Assembly: GCF_026898155.1 (NCBI RefSeq)
Contig: NZ_CP114029.1
Span: 2,770,001-2,834,000 of the forward strand
Origin: Jiella pelagia
GTDB taxonomy: Bacteria > Pseudomonadota > Alphaproteobacteria > Rhizobiales > Rhizobiaceae
DNA: 64,000 nucleotides
Direction: 5' to 3'
The notes below the pieces were generated by a model. The model worked only from the letters and a program-made list of their open reading frames with translations, ran no database searches and was not told the origin of the DNA. Both the position numbers and the translations under genes were made by a program. This document shows, piece after piece, positions 45,656-54,855 of this stretch (the first letter of the stretch is position 1; each line of letters starts with the position of its first letter).

Positions 45656-47551
45656 CTACGGCTTCGGCAGGCCCTTGGGGCGGAGGCTGCGCTTTTGGGC
45701 GGCGATCCTGACGGGAGCGTTCGAGGCCCCATAGCCGTCGTAGCCGCCGCGCCGCTCAACGATCTCGAAAAAGAAGCCCTCGCCGTAATTCGGGCTGTAG
45801 AGCTGGAAATATTCGCCCGCCTCGTCGCGGTCGTAAAGGATGTTGGCGGCGCGCAAGCAGTCCGTAAATTCCGGGTCGAGGCCGAAGCGGGCTTCGAGGT
45901 CGTCATAGTAGTTCGGCGAGATGTCGAGCGGCTGAAAGCCGTTCGCCGCAAGGCGTTCGGCGGTGGCGAAGATATCCTGCGTCGCAAAGGCGAGATGCTG
46001 GACCGAAGAGCCGAAGCTTTCGGCCATGAAGCGGCCGGCAAGCGTCTTGCGGTTCTCGGCACCGTTCAGGGTGATGCGCAGGGCGCCGTCGGCGCCCTCG
46101 ATCGCCTGGCTGCGGACGAGGCCGCCGGGATCGACGATGTCGACCATCGGGGTGCGGCGGGTGTCGAAGATGGACGTGTAGAACAGCGTCCAGGTGAGCA
46201 TTTCCTCGTAGTTCATCGTCTGGGCGACGTGATCGATGCGCGTCAGGCCGACGCCGGGCGCGGGTATCTCCTCGCTCGCAACCGGGCGAAACTCGATGGC
46301 CCAGACATTGGCGAGTTCGCTGGTCTCGTCGAGGAAATGCATGACGCCGTTGCCGACGCCGCGTATCGCCGGGATCTTCAACTCGCCCGGGCCGGCCGCC
46401 TGTTCGAACGGCTCCGCCTTGAGCGCCCGCGCCCGCTCCAGCGTCGCCTGGGCGTTCTCCACCTTCAGGCCGATGTCGCAGACGCTCGTCCCGTGGACGA
46501 GATAGGCCGCATGGGCAAAGCCCTCCCGCTCGGTATTGACGACGAGGTTGATCGAGCCCTGCTTCCACAGGGTCACATCCTTGGAAACGTGCCGGCCTGC
46601 GCGCTCGAAGCCCATGGCTGCGAACATCGCGCCCAGTTCCTCGGCTTCGGTCTCGTTGGCGGCGAATTCGACGAACTCGACGCCGGCGACATGGACCCGG
46701 CTCGGCAGATCCGGCAGGTCCACCGCGATTCCCGGCTCCAGCCGACGCACCCGGTCCATCAGATTGACCAGAGAGCGATAGCCGTCCACCGCGATCGACC
46801 GCGGCGATGCCCCCCGGAACTGGTCGTTGAAGATCTCGAGCGAGATGACACCGTCATAGCCCGTCGCCATCACGGCGCGCATGAAGGCGGTGACGTCGAG
46901 ATCTCCCTCGCCCGGCATGTTGCGGAAGTGCCGGCTCCAATACAGCAGATCCATGTCGATCTTCGGCGCGTCGGCGAGCTGGATGAAGGCGATCTTGTCG
47001 CCGGGGATGGAGCGGATCGTTTCCGGATCGATGCCGCGCGCCAGCGTGTGGAAGCTGTCGAGAATGACCCCCACCGCCGGATGGTCGGCCCGGCGAACCA
47101 CTTCCCAGGCGTCGCGGTGGTCGTTGACGTGGCGCCCCCAGGCGAGAGCCTCGTAGCCGATCTTCAGGCCGCGCTGTTGCGCCCGCTCGCCGAGTTCGCG
47201 GAAGTCGGCTGCCGCCCGGTCGATGCCGCCCAGACTGACCGGCGAGACGTTGGAACACACGAGCATGAGATCGGTGCCGAGGTCGGCCATGATGTCGAAC
47301 TTGCGTTCGACCCGGTCGAAGGTGCGCGAACGCTGCGGTTCGGGCATGCCCTCGAAGTCCCGGAACGGCTGATAGAGCGAGATCTGCAGCCCGTGGTCGC
47401 GGACCATCCGGCCGACCTCGCGGGCGCCGCCGTCGAAGGCGAGAAAGTCGTTCTCGAAGATCTCGACGCCGGTATAGCCCGCCGATGCGATGGCCGCGAG
47501 CTTTTCGCGCAGGTCGCCCGAGATCGAAACAGTCGCGATCGCCGTTTTCAT
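45656..47551 (-). CDS. quiC: Bifunctional 3-dehydroshikimate dehydratase / HPPD-like fusion protein
   Basis: A 631-residue two-domain protein. Residues 1 to about 275 form a sugar-isomerase-like TIM barrel with metal/substrate segments GYTGVEIFENDFLAF, LKIGYEALAWGRHVNDHRDA, GVILDSFHTLARG and VISLEIFNDQFRG. Residues from about 290 contain vicinal-oxygen-chelate repeats of the 4-hydroxyphenylpyruvate dioxygenase kind: LTRIDHVAQTMNYEEMLTWT, SSVQHLAFATQDIF and QLYSPNYGEGFFFEIVERRG. Pseudomonas QuiC1 has this fusion and makes protocatechuate from 3-dehydroshikimate. The TRAP transporter and shikimate dehydrogenase genes next door fit. In-frame GAGCCTC 47146-47152 is genuine. Confidence 0.9.
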   Translation of the reverse strand: MKTAIATVSISGDLREKLAAIASAGYTGVEIFENDFLAFDGGAREVGRMVRDHGLQISLYQPFRDFEGMPEPQRSRTFDRVERKFDIMADLGTDLMLVCSNVSPVSLGGIDRAAADFRELGERAQQRGLKIGYEALAWGRHVNDHRDAWEVVRRADHPAVGVILDSFHTLARGIDPETIRSIPGDKIAFIQLADAPKIDMDLLYWSRHFRNMPGEGDLDVTAFMRAVMATGYDGVISLEIFNDQFRGASPRSIAVDGYRSLVNLMDRVRRLEPGIAVDLPDLPSRVHVAGVEFVEFAANETEAEELGAMFAAMGFERAGRHVSKDVTLWKQGSINLVVNTEREGFAHAAYLVHGTSVCDIGLKVENAQATLERARALKAEPFEQAAGPGELKIPAIRGVGNGVMHFLDETSELANVWAIEFRPVASEEIPAPGVGLTRIDHVAQTMNYEEMLTWTLFYTSIFDTRRTPMVDIVDPGGLVRSQAIEGADGALRITLNGAENRKTLAGRFMAESFGSSVQHLAFATQDIFATAERLAANGFQPLDISPNYYDDLEARFGLDPEFTDCLRAANILYDRDEAGEYFQLYSPNYGEGFFFEIVERRGGYDGYGASNAPVRIAAQKRSLRPKGLPKP

Positions 47552-47603
47552 TCTACACGCCTCATTGCCGCTCGTGCGGGATGTCGGGCCATGCCGATGC
47601 CCA

Positions 47604-48884
47604 TCAGAAACCCAGAAGCCGGGGAAGGAAGGTGACGGTCTGCGGCACGAAGGCCAGGATCAGGAGAACCAGGAGCTCGACGAGGAAGAACGGCAATATC
47701 GCCCTCGCCAGCTTGCCGATCCCGACATCGGCGATCGAATCCGCCACGAACAGGCAAAGGCCCATCGGCGGCGTGACCAGACCGATCATCAGGTTGAAGA
47801 TCACCACGATGCCGAAATGCACAGGGTCGATGCCGAGGCTGACGGCGATCGGGTGCAGGATCGGGACGAGCACCAGCATCGCCGCGATGCCTTCCAGAAA
47901 GAGGCCGACGATCAACAGAAGCACGATGACCGCGAGGAGGAAGGTCCACTGGCTGGAGACGAAAGCCAGGGTGAAATCGGTGATGAGATTGGGGATGCGG
48001 TTGTAGGTCATCAGCCAGTTGCCGGCCGAGACGGCGGCGATGATGATCATGATGATCGAGGAATCGACCATCGACCGCGAGAAGATCGAGGGCAGGGAGC
48101 GAAGCGGCAGTTCGCGGTAGACCACGACGCCGAGGATCAGCGCATAGGCAACCGCGAAGGCGGCGGCCTCGGTCGGCGTGACGACGCCGAGCAGGATGGT
48201 TGCGACGACGAAGACCGGCATCAAAAGCGGCAGGATGCCGTCGAGGACGATCCTTGCCCTCGAACGTTCCTCGACCTCCTGGATCGGCGGGGCGTCGCGC
48301 TCGTACCCTGCCGAGAAGATCATCACATAGGCAGACAGGAACACCGCCAGCATGACGCCGGGCACGACGCCGGCCAGGAACAGCGCCGGCACCGAGACGC
48401 CGCTGGCGATCAGCGCGTAGATGATCACCGGGATCGACGGCGGAATGATCGGCCCGATGACCGAGGAGGCGGCGGTCAGAGCGGCGGCGAAGTCGAGCGG
48501 ATAGCCGCGCTTGTGCATTTGCGGGATGAAGACGCGGCCGATCGCCGAGGTGTCGGCGACGGCCGAGCCCGACAGGCCCGCGAAGATCACCGAGGCCCAG
48601 ATGTTGACGAGGGCAAGTCCCGCCCGGCACCAGCCGACCAGCACCATGGCGAAGGCGATGATGCGCGTGGTGATGCCGGACGCGTTCATGACTTCGCCCG
48701 CCAGGATGAACAGCGGGATGGCCAGAAGCGGGAAGGAGTCGAGTCCCGAGAACATCTGCGTCGGCACGAGGCGCAGAATGTAGGGCGCGTCGCCGACGGC
48801 CATGAAATACATCAGCGCGGCGACGATGGAGAAGGCGACCGGGACGCCGATGGCGAGAGCTGCGACGAGAACCACGGAGATCAT
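47604..48884 (-). CDS. dctM: TRAP transporter large membrane subunit (DctM)
   Basis: This 426-residue DctM-type permease begins MISVVLVAALAIGVPVAFSI. There are about twelve hydrophobic spans, with DctM signatures IPLFILAGEVMNASGI, GLSGSAVADTSAIGRV, IGPIIPPSIPVIIYALIA and GLVTPPMGLCLFVA. The start overlaps the DctQ stop (ATGA). It moves a carboxylate with sodium ions from a periplasmic receptor; quinate, shikimate or dehydroshikimate are likely from the neighbouring enzymes. An intact GAGCTC lies at 47673-47678. Confidence 0.92.
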   Translation of the reverse strand: MISVVLVAALAIGVPVAFSIVAALMYFMAVGDAPYILRLVPTQMFSGLDSFPLLAIPLFILAGEVMNASGITTRIIAFAMVLVGWCRAGLALVNIWASVIFAGLSGSAVADTSAIGRVFIPQMHKRGYPLDFAAALTAASSVIGPIIPPSIPVIIYALIASGVSVPALFLAGVVPGVMLAVFLSAYVMIFSAGYERDAPPIQEVEERSRARIVLDGILPLLMPVFVVATILLGVVTPTEAAAFAVAYALILGVVVYRELPLRSLPSIFSRSMVDSSIIMIIIAAVSAGNWLMTYNRIPNLITDFTLAFVSSQWTFLLAVIVLLLIVGLFLEGIAAMLVLVPILHPIAVSLGIDPVHFGIVVIFNLMIGLVTPPMGLCLFVADSIADVGIGKLARAILPFFLVELLVLLILAFVPQTVTFLPRLLGF

Positions 48885-49459
48885 AGCTGCGTGTCCTCGA
48901 GCGAGGCCGACGTCCGGGGCTCTCGGCTCGCCGGGGCGGTCAGCCGCTCGAGGAGCTTCATGATCGCTGCGATCGCCACGAGCGTCCCGCCCACGGCCAT
49001 GGCCAGCTGATAGGGATAGAGCTTGCCGAAGATCGCCAGGCCGTCGATGCCGGTCGCCTCCGCGAGCGAGCGCGCGAAGCTGCGCAGCGACGAGGCGCTG
49101 AGCTGGCCGCCGCGTTCGGCGAACTGCCATCCGGCATAGGCGAGGAGCCCGCCCGAGACGATCATCACCAGGTCGACGACGATGAGGAGGACATGCCGGA
49201 TTTTCGCGCCGAGAAGGTCGACGACCAGCGTGAACCGGACGTGGCGGTCTTCCAGATAGGCCAGCGCCGTGCCGATCATGACGCCATAGACGGTCAGGTA
49301 GATCGGCAGCTTCTCGCCCCATTGCAGCGAGGTGCCGACGGTGTAGCGCATCAGCGAATTGGCGAGGATGATCGCGAACACCGCGGCCATCGTCAGGCCG
49401 GCGCCGAAGGCAAGCAGCACGGCGAAGCCGCGCGATATCGTTTTCGTCAAACCTGTCAT
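48881..49459 (-). CDS. dctQ: TRAP transporter small membrane subunit (DctQ)
   Basis: A four-span DctQ-like protein of about 192 residues from ATG 49459 (MTGLTKTISRGFAVLLAFGA). A longer version from 49510 is possible, but its extra 17 residues are charged and unlike the family. Characteristic LQWGEKLPIYLTVYGVMIGT and DRHVRFTLVVDLL segments are present. It overlaps DctM by four bases and pairs with it in the inner membrane. Confidence 0.87.
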   Translation of the reverse strand: MTGLTKTISRGFAVLLAFGAGLTMAAVFAIILANSLMRYTVGTSLQWGEKLPIYLTVYGVMIGTALAYLEDRHVRFTLVVDLLGAKIRHVLLIVVDLVMIVSGGLLAYAGWQFAERGGQLSASSLRSFARSLAEATGIDGLAIFGKLYPYQLAMAVGGTLVAIAAIMKLLERLTAPASREPRTSASLEDTQL

Positions 49460-49577
49460 GGCGACCTGGCCGGAAGGCGTGGGTTTGGAGGGGCGACGGT
49501 CGGCTCGCATTCACCGCGAAGCCGACCGCGTCGATCGGTGCCCGTTCGCGGCACCGATCATTTTCGGATCATGGCGA

Positions 49578-50597
49578 TCAGCTGCCGGACTGCGCAGCCG
49601 AGACCGCCTCGTCGAGCTTGCCGATCCATTCTGCGTCGTCGCCGAGATCCTCGCTCAGGAATTCGCGAACCGGCGGCTGGGCGGCCTCCCGAAACTTGGC
49701 GAGATCCTCTTCGGTGGGCGAATAGACCTGCATGCCGGCTTCCTGGACCTTCTGGATGCCGTCGGCCGTCGTGAATTCCTGGATCGCCCGGCCCATCAGC
49801 CCCGCCGTCTTGGCCGCACGCGCGACGACGTTCTTCTGCTTGTCGTCGAGCGAGTTGAAGAACGCGTCGTTGATCAGCAGGAAGTCGGTCGCATAGATGT
49901 GGCCGTCGAGGATCATGTATTTCTGCATGGTGTGCAGATTGTTGTTGTAGATCACCCCGACCGGGTTCTCCTGCCCGTCGACCACGCCGGTCGACAGCGC
50001 GTTGGGCAGCTCCGCCCAGGCGATCGGGGTCGGCTCGCCGCCGAGCGCGTTGACCATCTCGACATAGAGCGGGATGTCCTGGACCCGGAACTTCAGGCCC
50101 TTCATGTCCTCGGGCGTCTTGATCTCGCGCTGGGAGTTGGTGAAATTGCGAAAGCCGGTCTCGCCATAGGCCAGCGTCCTGAGGCCGGTCTGGTCGAGAC
50201 AATGCTGTGCGAGATCCTTGCCGAACTCGCCGTCGAGCACCTCCCAGGCGATCGGCGCGGACGGGAACATGTAGGGGATGTCGAGAACCGCTGCGGCCGG
50301 GCAGATCTGCTGCATGGCGCCGGAGACCATCACGACCTGCGTCGTGCCGTCCTGGGCCTGCTGGACGAGCTCGGTCTCCCCGCCCAGCGCCGAGGCCGGG
50401 AACAGCTCGACCGTCATGTCGGACTCGCCCTCGACGATGTTCTTGAAGATCAGTGCGGCCGCCCCCTTCTTGGAGGTCTGCCAGTCGGCCGGATCGACAT
50501 GGGCGAAGCGGATCGTCTGGGCATTGGCGGCGCCGGCCGCCATCAGTGCCGCCGCGGCGACGGCGCCGAGGATCGATTGCCTGAAGATATGACGCAT
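49578..50597 (-). CDS. dctP: TRAP transporter periplasmic receptor (DctP family)
   Basis: This 339-residue binding protein has a signal peptide (MRHIFRQSILGAVAAAALMA, ending ANAQ) and a strong AGGAGG-like site (GGGAGGAACCAC) before ATG 50597. DctP motifs are LFPASALGGETELVQQAQDG, KTPEDMKGLKFRVQDIPLYV, WAELPNALSTGVVDGQENPV. The conserved Arg in KFRVQD binds the substrate carboxylate. It is the first gene of the dctPQM set, read leftward just downstream of the shikimate-dehydrogenase gene. An intact GAGCTC is at 50367-50372. Confidence 0.92.
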   Translation of the reverse strand: MRHIFRQSILGAVAAAALMAAGAANAQTIRFAHVDPADWQTSKKGAAALIFKNIVEGESDMTVELFPASALGGETELVQQAQDGTTQVVMVSGAMQQICPAAAVLDIPYMFPSAPIAWEVLDGEFGKDLAQHCLDQTGLRTLAYGETGFRNFTNSQREIKTPEDMKGLKFRVQDIPLYVEMVNALGGEPTPIAWAELPNALSTGVVDGQENPVGVIYNNNLHTMQKYMILDGHIYATDFLLINDAFFNSLDDKQKNVVARAAKTAGLMGRAIQEFTTADGIQKVQEAGMQVYSPTEEDLAKFREAAQPPVREFLSEDLGDDAEWIGKLDEAVSAAQSGS

Positions 50598-50702
50598 GTG
50601 GTTCCTCCCTGTGGTTGCGTCCACGCCCTGAAATCGGGCGATCGGTGATGGCGGAAGACCGCCGGTGGTCTGAAGGATCGCCGTCGAGGGCCAAGCCATG
50701 GC

Positions 50703-51610
50703 TCAGGCCACGAAGCTCTCGAAGGTCTCCTGCATTGCCTCGACGTCGGGCTCGGCGCCGGTGAAGAGGCTCGAAGGCGCGAACCGCCTGGAACAGCGCC
50801 ATGCCGGAGCCGGCGAGGACGCGGCATCCCTTGGCTCTCGCGCCGGCCAGAAGCGGGGTCTCGAGCGGAAAATAGACGACGTCCGCCACCCAGTGGCGCG
50901 AAGTGATGAATTCGAGCGGGATCGGCACGCCCGGCAGCTTGGCCATGCCGACCGGCGAGGCATTGACGATGCCGTCGGCGAAGGACGCGGCCTCTCGAAG
51001 CGAGGAAACCCGCTCCGCGCGGCCCGTGCCATCCACCCGTGAGGAGAGGCTTTCGACCAGCGCATCGGCGCTGGCGCCATCGATGTCGTGGACCAGCACC
51101 TTGCCGATGCCGCAGTCGAGAAGCGCGTGACCGACGGCGACGCCCGCACCGCCCGCGCCGAGCAGGAGAGCGGTCGATCGCTCGACCTCGGCCATCCCGC
51201 GGCGAAAGCTCTCGGCAAAGCCCCAGCAGTCGGTGTTGTGGCCGAACCGTCTCCCGCCGCGGAACACCACGGTGTTCACGGCGCCGATCCGGCTTGCCGC
51301 GGCGGAGAGGCTCGTCGAGCAGCGGAAGGATCTCGCGCTTGAAGGGATAGGTCACGTTGACGCCGGCAAAGCCGCAGATCTCGGCGGCCCTCAGGACGGT
51401 TGCGAGATCGGGCGCCGGATCGCCCATCATGTCCGGATCGAGCAGACGGTAGACGAGCCGCAGACCGCGACCGCTGCCGGCCGACTCCTGCATCGCCGGC
51501 GTTCGGGACAGCTGGATGCCGCGCCCGATCAGGCCGACGAGGAACGACTGGCCGGGCCGAGGTCCGAGGTCGCCGTGCCTTGCTGCGGACGCCACGCCGC
51601 CAGCCGTCAT
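50703..51610 (-). CDS. Shikimate/quinate dehydrogenase-type protein (two one-base insertions, 50766-50772 and 51307-51313)
   Basis: Two GAGGCTC heptamers break the frame. Restoring GAGCTC gives a 301-residue AroE-family protein from ATG 51610 (AGGAAGG upstream). Key segments are IGRGIQLSRTPAMQESAG, GVNVTYPFKREILPLLDELS (catalytic Lys in YPFK), GHNTDCWGFAESFRRGM (catalytic Asp), cofactor loop GAGGAGVAVGHALLD and GMALFQAVRAFELFTG near the end. The fungal-like YPFK and the neighbouring quiC and TRAP genes suggest a catabolic quinate or shikimate dehydrogenase rather than the biosynthetic AroE. Confidence 0.87.
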
Positions 51611-51657
51611 TCCGACACCTTCCTGCAAAAGCGATCCTCCAAACGCCGTATGGAATG

Positions 51658-51708
51658 TTTGTACCGGTTAGTTCAATCCGTCGTCAACCGATTTGTACCA
51701 GTCCGTAC
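51658..51708. promoter_or_regulatory. Direct repeats TTTGTACC[AG]GT in the aroE-like/TetR gap
   Basis: TTTGTACCGGT (51658-51668) and TTTGTACCAGT (51692-51702) recur 34 bases apart, and the second is part of a GTAC-cagtcc-GTAC dyad. They lie in the 137-base divergent gap between the shikimate-dehydrogenase-type gene and the TetR gene, so they are candidate TetR operators for the leftward catabolic operon. Confidence 0.5.
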
Positions 51709-51747
51709 ATTTGCTATGGTCGACCGGATCGAGAATGGGAGATTCGC

Positions 51748-52464
51748 ATGGGCAGTGCGCGAAGCGGCACGGAGGAGGTCGCGCACACGGGGACACGCAA
51801 GCGCGATCCGGAGGCGGTGCGCGCCGACATTCTGGCGGTCGCGGAAGCGGAATTTGCCGCCAACGGCCTGTCCGGCGGGCGGATCGACGAGATCGCGGCG
51901 AAGACCCGGACCTCCAAGCGCATGATCTACTACTATTTCGGCGACAAGAACGGCCTTTATCGCGCCGTTCTGGAGGAGGCCTATCGCAAGGTTCGCCTTG
52001 AGGAGGCGGCGCTTCGCCTCGACGATCTCGAACCGGTCGAGGCGTTGTGCCGGCTTGCCGCCTTCACCTTCGAGCATCACCGTCGCAACGAGAGCTTCAT
52101 CCGGATGGTGATGATCGAGAACGTCCACAAGGGAACGTTTCTCGATCAGTCGGCGGATATCGCAGCGGTGAACCGGCCGGCGATCGAACGGGTCGCGACG
52201 CTTCTCGATCGTGGCAAGGCGGCCGGCGTGTTCCGCCAGGAAATCGACGCCCTGACGCTGCATTGGCTGATCAGCGCCGTCAGCTATTTCAACGTCTCCA
52301 ACCGCCACACCTTCGGCCGCATCTTCGGCGACCGGCTCTGGACGGAGCCGGGACAGGCAAGGCTCGGCACGGAATGTTCGGAAATCGTGCTGCGCTACGT
52401 CCTGACGGATGTCGCCTTGTCCGACTGCAAGTGGTCGTCGCCAGGAGCCATGGCGCCGGAATGA
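51748..52464 (+). CDS. TetR-family transcriptional regulator
   Basis: The 238-residue regulator starts at ATG 51748 (GGGAGA upstream). Its N-terminal helix-turn-helix is RADILAVAEAEFAANGLSGG, IDEIAAKTRTSKRMIYYYFG. The C-terminal region (AIERVATLLDRGKAAGVFRQ) is a TetR_C_11-like ligand domain. It is divergent from the shikimate-type operon and likely controls it in response to an aromatic precursor. It converges with the CoA-transferase gene. Confidence 0.87.
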   Translation: MGSARSGTEEVAHTGTRKRDPEAVRADILAVAEAEFAANGLSGGRIDEIAAKTRTSKRMIYYYFGDKNGLYRAVLEEAYRKVRLEEAALRLDDLEPVEALCRLAAFTFEHHRRNESFIRMVMIENVHKGTFLDQSADIAAVNRPAIERVATLLDRGKAAGVFRQEIDALTLHWLISAVSYFNVSNRHTFGRIFGDRLWTEPGQARLGTECSEIVLRYVLTDVALSDCKWSSPGAMAPE

Positions 52465-52561
52465 TCCGGTTGGCGCGGATATCGGCGCCGCTCCGATCTC
52501 AGCGGTGGGCGCAAGCCGAACACTTCGCGGAACGGCTGGCGCGGTCCACTGCCCCGTCGCC

Positions 52562-53695
52562 TCATCCCTCCCGGGCAAATCCGAACTCTGCGCGGATGGT
52601 GGCGCCGTGCTCGTCCGTCTCGGGAACGCCTCCATAGGCGGCGGGCTCCTGGCCGCGCACGACGGCGCCGGGGGCCAGAAGCTGAAGCCGGCCGTTCGGC
52701 GTCGGCACCTCGACGAAACGGTTCTGCGGATGGTGGACGACGTCCTCCATGTCCGAGAGCCGGCCGATGGCGATCTTCGCCTTTGTCAGGAGCTCGATGT
52801 TGGCCTCGCGGTCGCGCCTGGCGAGTTCGCGGCCGACGAAGCCGTCCGTCTGCGGGCGGTTTCCGACCCGCTCGTCATTGGTCGCAAATCCGTCTTCGGT
52901 TGCCATCTCCGGCGCGCCGAGAGCCTCGCAGAGCCTCCCCCATTCCCGGTCGTTCTGCACCGAGATCAGCAGCGCCTTGCCGTCGGCGCATTCGAACACG
53001 CCGTAGGGTGCGATGGTCGGATGCTGGAGCCCCTGGCGCTGGGGCGTCTTGCCGCCATAGCGGTGCTGCAGATACGGCACGTTCATCCAGTCGGCCATGG
53101 CGTGGTAGAGCGACACCTCGATGTGCCGGCCCTTGCCGCTGGCGGCCCGGCCGATCAGCGCCTCGAGGATCGCCTGATAAGCCGTCATTCCTGCCGCGAT
53201 GTCGCAGACCGAGACGCCAACCCTCGCCGGGCCCTCCGGCGTGCCGTTGATCGCCGACAGGCCGCTCTCGGCCTGGATCAGCAGGTCGTAGGCCTTCTGC
53301 GAGGCGCGCGGGCCTTCCGAGCCGTAGCCGGAGATCGAGCAGGCGATCAGGCCGGGATGGGCTTCGCACAGACCCTCGAGGCCGAAGCCGAGGCGCTCCA
53401 TGACGCCAGGCCCGAGATTCTGGATCAGGATGTCGGCCTTTGCGATCAGCGCCGCCAGCACCTCTTTGTCGGCCTCGTCCTTCAGATCGAGCGCGATCGA
53501 TTCCTTGCCGCGATTGAGCCAGACGAAATAGGCGCTGTTGCCCGCCGCCAGCTTGTCGTAGCCGCGGGCGAAATCTCCCTCTGGCCGCTCCACCTTGATG
53601 ACGCGGGCGCCGGCATCGGCGAGCTTCACCGAGGCGTAGGGGGCTGCCACCGCATGCTCCACGGACACGACGGTGAGACCACTCAGATCCTGCAT
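52562..53695 (-). CDS. CaiB/BaiF family III CoA-transferase
   Basis: A 377-residue family III CoA-transferase: LSGLTVVSVEHAVAAPYASV, then VIKVERPEGDFARGYDK and FVWLNRGKESIALDLKDEAD. The catalytic Asp is at about 165 in GVSVCDIAAGMTAYQ. It would transfer CoA from succinyl- or acetyl-CoA to a carboxylate. It is divergent from a LysR gene and within reach of hydratase and CitE-type lyase genes, so it may activate a dicarboxylate for that pathway. GAGCCTC at 52921 and 52931 are in-frame and genuine; an intact GAGCTC is at 52790-52795. Confidence 0.88.
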   Translation of the reverse strand: MQDLSGLTVVSVEHAVAAPYASVKLADAGARVIKVERPEGDFARGYDKLAAGNSAYFVWLNRGKESIALDLKDEADKEVLAALIAKADILIQNLGPGVMERLGFGLEGLCEAHPGLIACSISGYGSEGPRASQKAYDLLIQAESGLSAINGTPEGPARVGVSVCDIAAGMTAYQAILEALIGRAASGKGRHIEVSLYHAMADWMNVPYLQHRYGGKTPQRQGLQHPTIAPYGVFECADGKALLISVQNDREWGRLCEALGAPEMATEDGFATNDERVGNRPQTDGFVGRELARRDREANIELLTKAKIAIGRLSDMEDVVHHPQNRFVEVPTPNGRLQLLAPGAVVRGQEPAAYGGVPETDEHGATIRAEFGFAREG

Positions 53696-53772
53696 GAATC
53701 ATCCTCTCGATTTGTGGCCGAAGATGCCGAAAGACGGACGGCCTGTACAAATAGCTTTCGCCGCGTCTACCA

Positions 53773-53787
53773 ATAGGATGACCCTAT
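53773..53787. promoter_or_regulatory. LysR-type dyad upstream of the LysR gene
   Basis: ATAGG-ATGAC-CCTAT is a perfect five-base dyad that contains a T-N11-A LysR box (T53774 to A53786). It lies 16 bases before the LysR start codon in the short divergent gap with the CoA-transferase gene, a typical autoregulatory position. Confidence 0.5.
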
Positions 53788-53802
53788 CTCCGAGGAGCGG
53801 AC

Positions 53803-54771
53803 ATGGATTCGCGCCAGCTCGCCTATTTCCGCCAGATCGTCGAGAGCGGCTCGATGAGCGGGGCGGCGCGCGCGCTCGGCGTCGCCCAGCCCTCGCTCTC
53901 CCAGCAGACCCGCAACCTCGAGGAACATCTCGGCACCGAGCTTCTGACGCGCACGGCGCGCGGCGTGGTCCCGACCGAGGCGGGGCAGCTCCTCTACGAG
54001 CACGCCTGCCGGATCGCCGACCTTCTGGTCGAGGCGGAGGAGGAGGTGCGCGCGATCTCCTCGGAGCCCTCCGGACGCGTGGATTTCGGCCTGCCCGCCT
54101 CTGTGTCGATGGCGCTGTCGATCCCGCTCGCCGAGACCGTGCGGGTGGAAATGCCGAAGGTGCATTTCTGCGCCACCGAGGCGATGAGTGGCCATATCAA
54201 GGAGTGGGTGAAGTCCGGCGACATCGATCTGGCGCTGCTTTACGATCAGGACGGCATCGGCGATTGCACGTCCGAACTAATCCTGATGGAGGACCTGTGG
54301 TTCTACGCCGCCCCGGACGACTGGCCCTTCGAGACGCCGCCGGGTGAGCCCGTGCAGTTGGCCGCCGTGATGCGGCTCGATCTCGTCCTGCCGTCACGCC
54401 GCCATGGCCTCAGGATCCTCATCGACCGCGTCGCCAAGGCGTCCCGGCTGGAGCCGCGGGTCGTCACCGAGATGGACTCGCTCCAGCAGATCAAGGCGCT
54501 GGTTGCTCGCGGCAGCGGCCACACCATCCTGTCGCCGGCGGCCGTCCACGATCTCGTCGAAATGGGCCGGCTCCTCGGCAGCCAGATCGTCGAGCCCCGG
54601 ATGCGCCGCCCGGTCTACCTGGTGCGCTCCTCAAAGACCCGCGCGACGGCCGCCACCAGAGCCATTGAAACCTATTGCCGCAAGGTGATCGAGGACCTTG
54701 TCCAGCGCGGCATCTGGCAGGCGGAATTCGCTTCGGGCCCGGATGTGGGGCCCCAGAGCAAAGGCCTATGA
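53803..54771 (+). CDS. LysR-family transcriptional regulator
   Basis: The 322-residue regulator begins MDSRQLAYFRQIVESGSMSG with helix-turn-helix AARALGVAQPSLSQQTRNLE and a following sensor domain (VDFGLPASVSMALSIPLAET, KSGDIDLALLYDQ). A GGAG site precedes ATG 53803. The DSRQLxYFxxIVExGSxSxAA opening is that of the Nac/Cbl-like branch. It probably regulates both the divergent CoA-transferase and the downstream cyclase and Liv operon. Confidence 0.88.
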   Translation: MDSRQLAYFRQIVESGSMSGAARALGVAQPSLSQQTRNLEEHLGTELLTRTARGVVPTEAGQLLYEHACRIADLLVEAEEEVRAISSEPSGRVDFGLPASVSMALSIPLAETVRVEMPKVHFCATEAMSGHIKEWVKSGDIDLALLYDQDGIGDCTSELILMEDLWFYAAPDDWPFETPPGEPVQLAAVMRLDLVLPSRRHGLRILIDRVAKASRLEPRVVTEMDSLQQIKALVARGSGHTILSPAAVHDLVEMGRLLGSQIVEPRMRRPVYLVRSSKTRATAATRAIETYCRKVIEDLVQRGIWQAEFASGPDVGPQSKGL

Positions 54772-54855
54772 CGATCGTTCCGCTGGCCTATTGGACAGCC
54801 GCCCGCGGCGAAACCTAACCTTCCTTTCGCAGCAATCGAAAGGGAGGAACATTCG

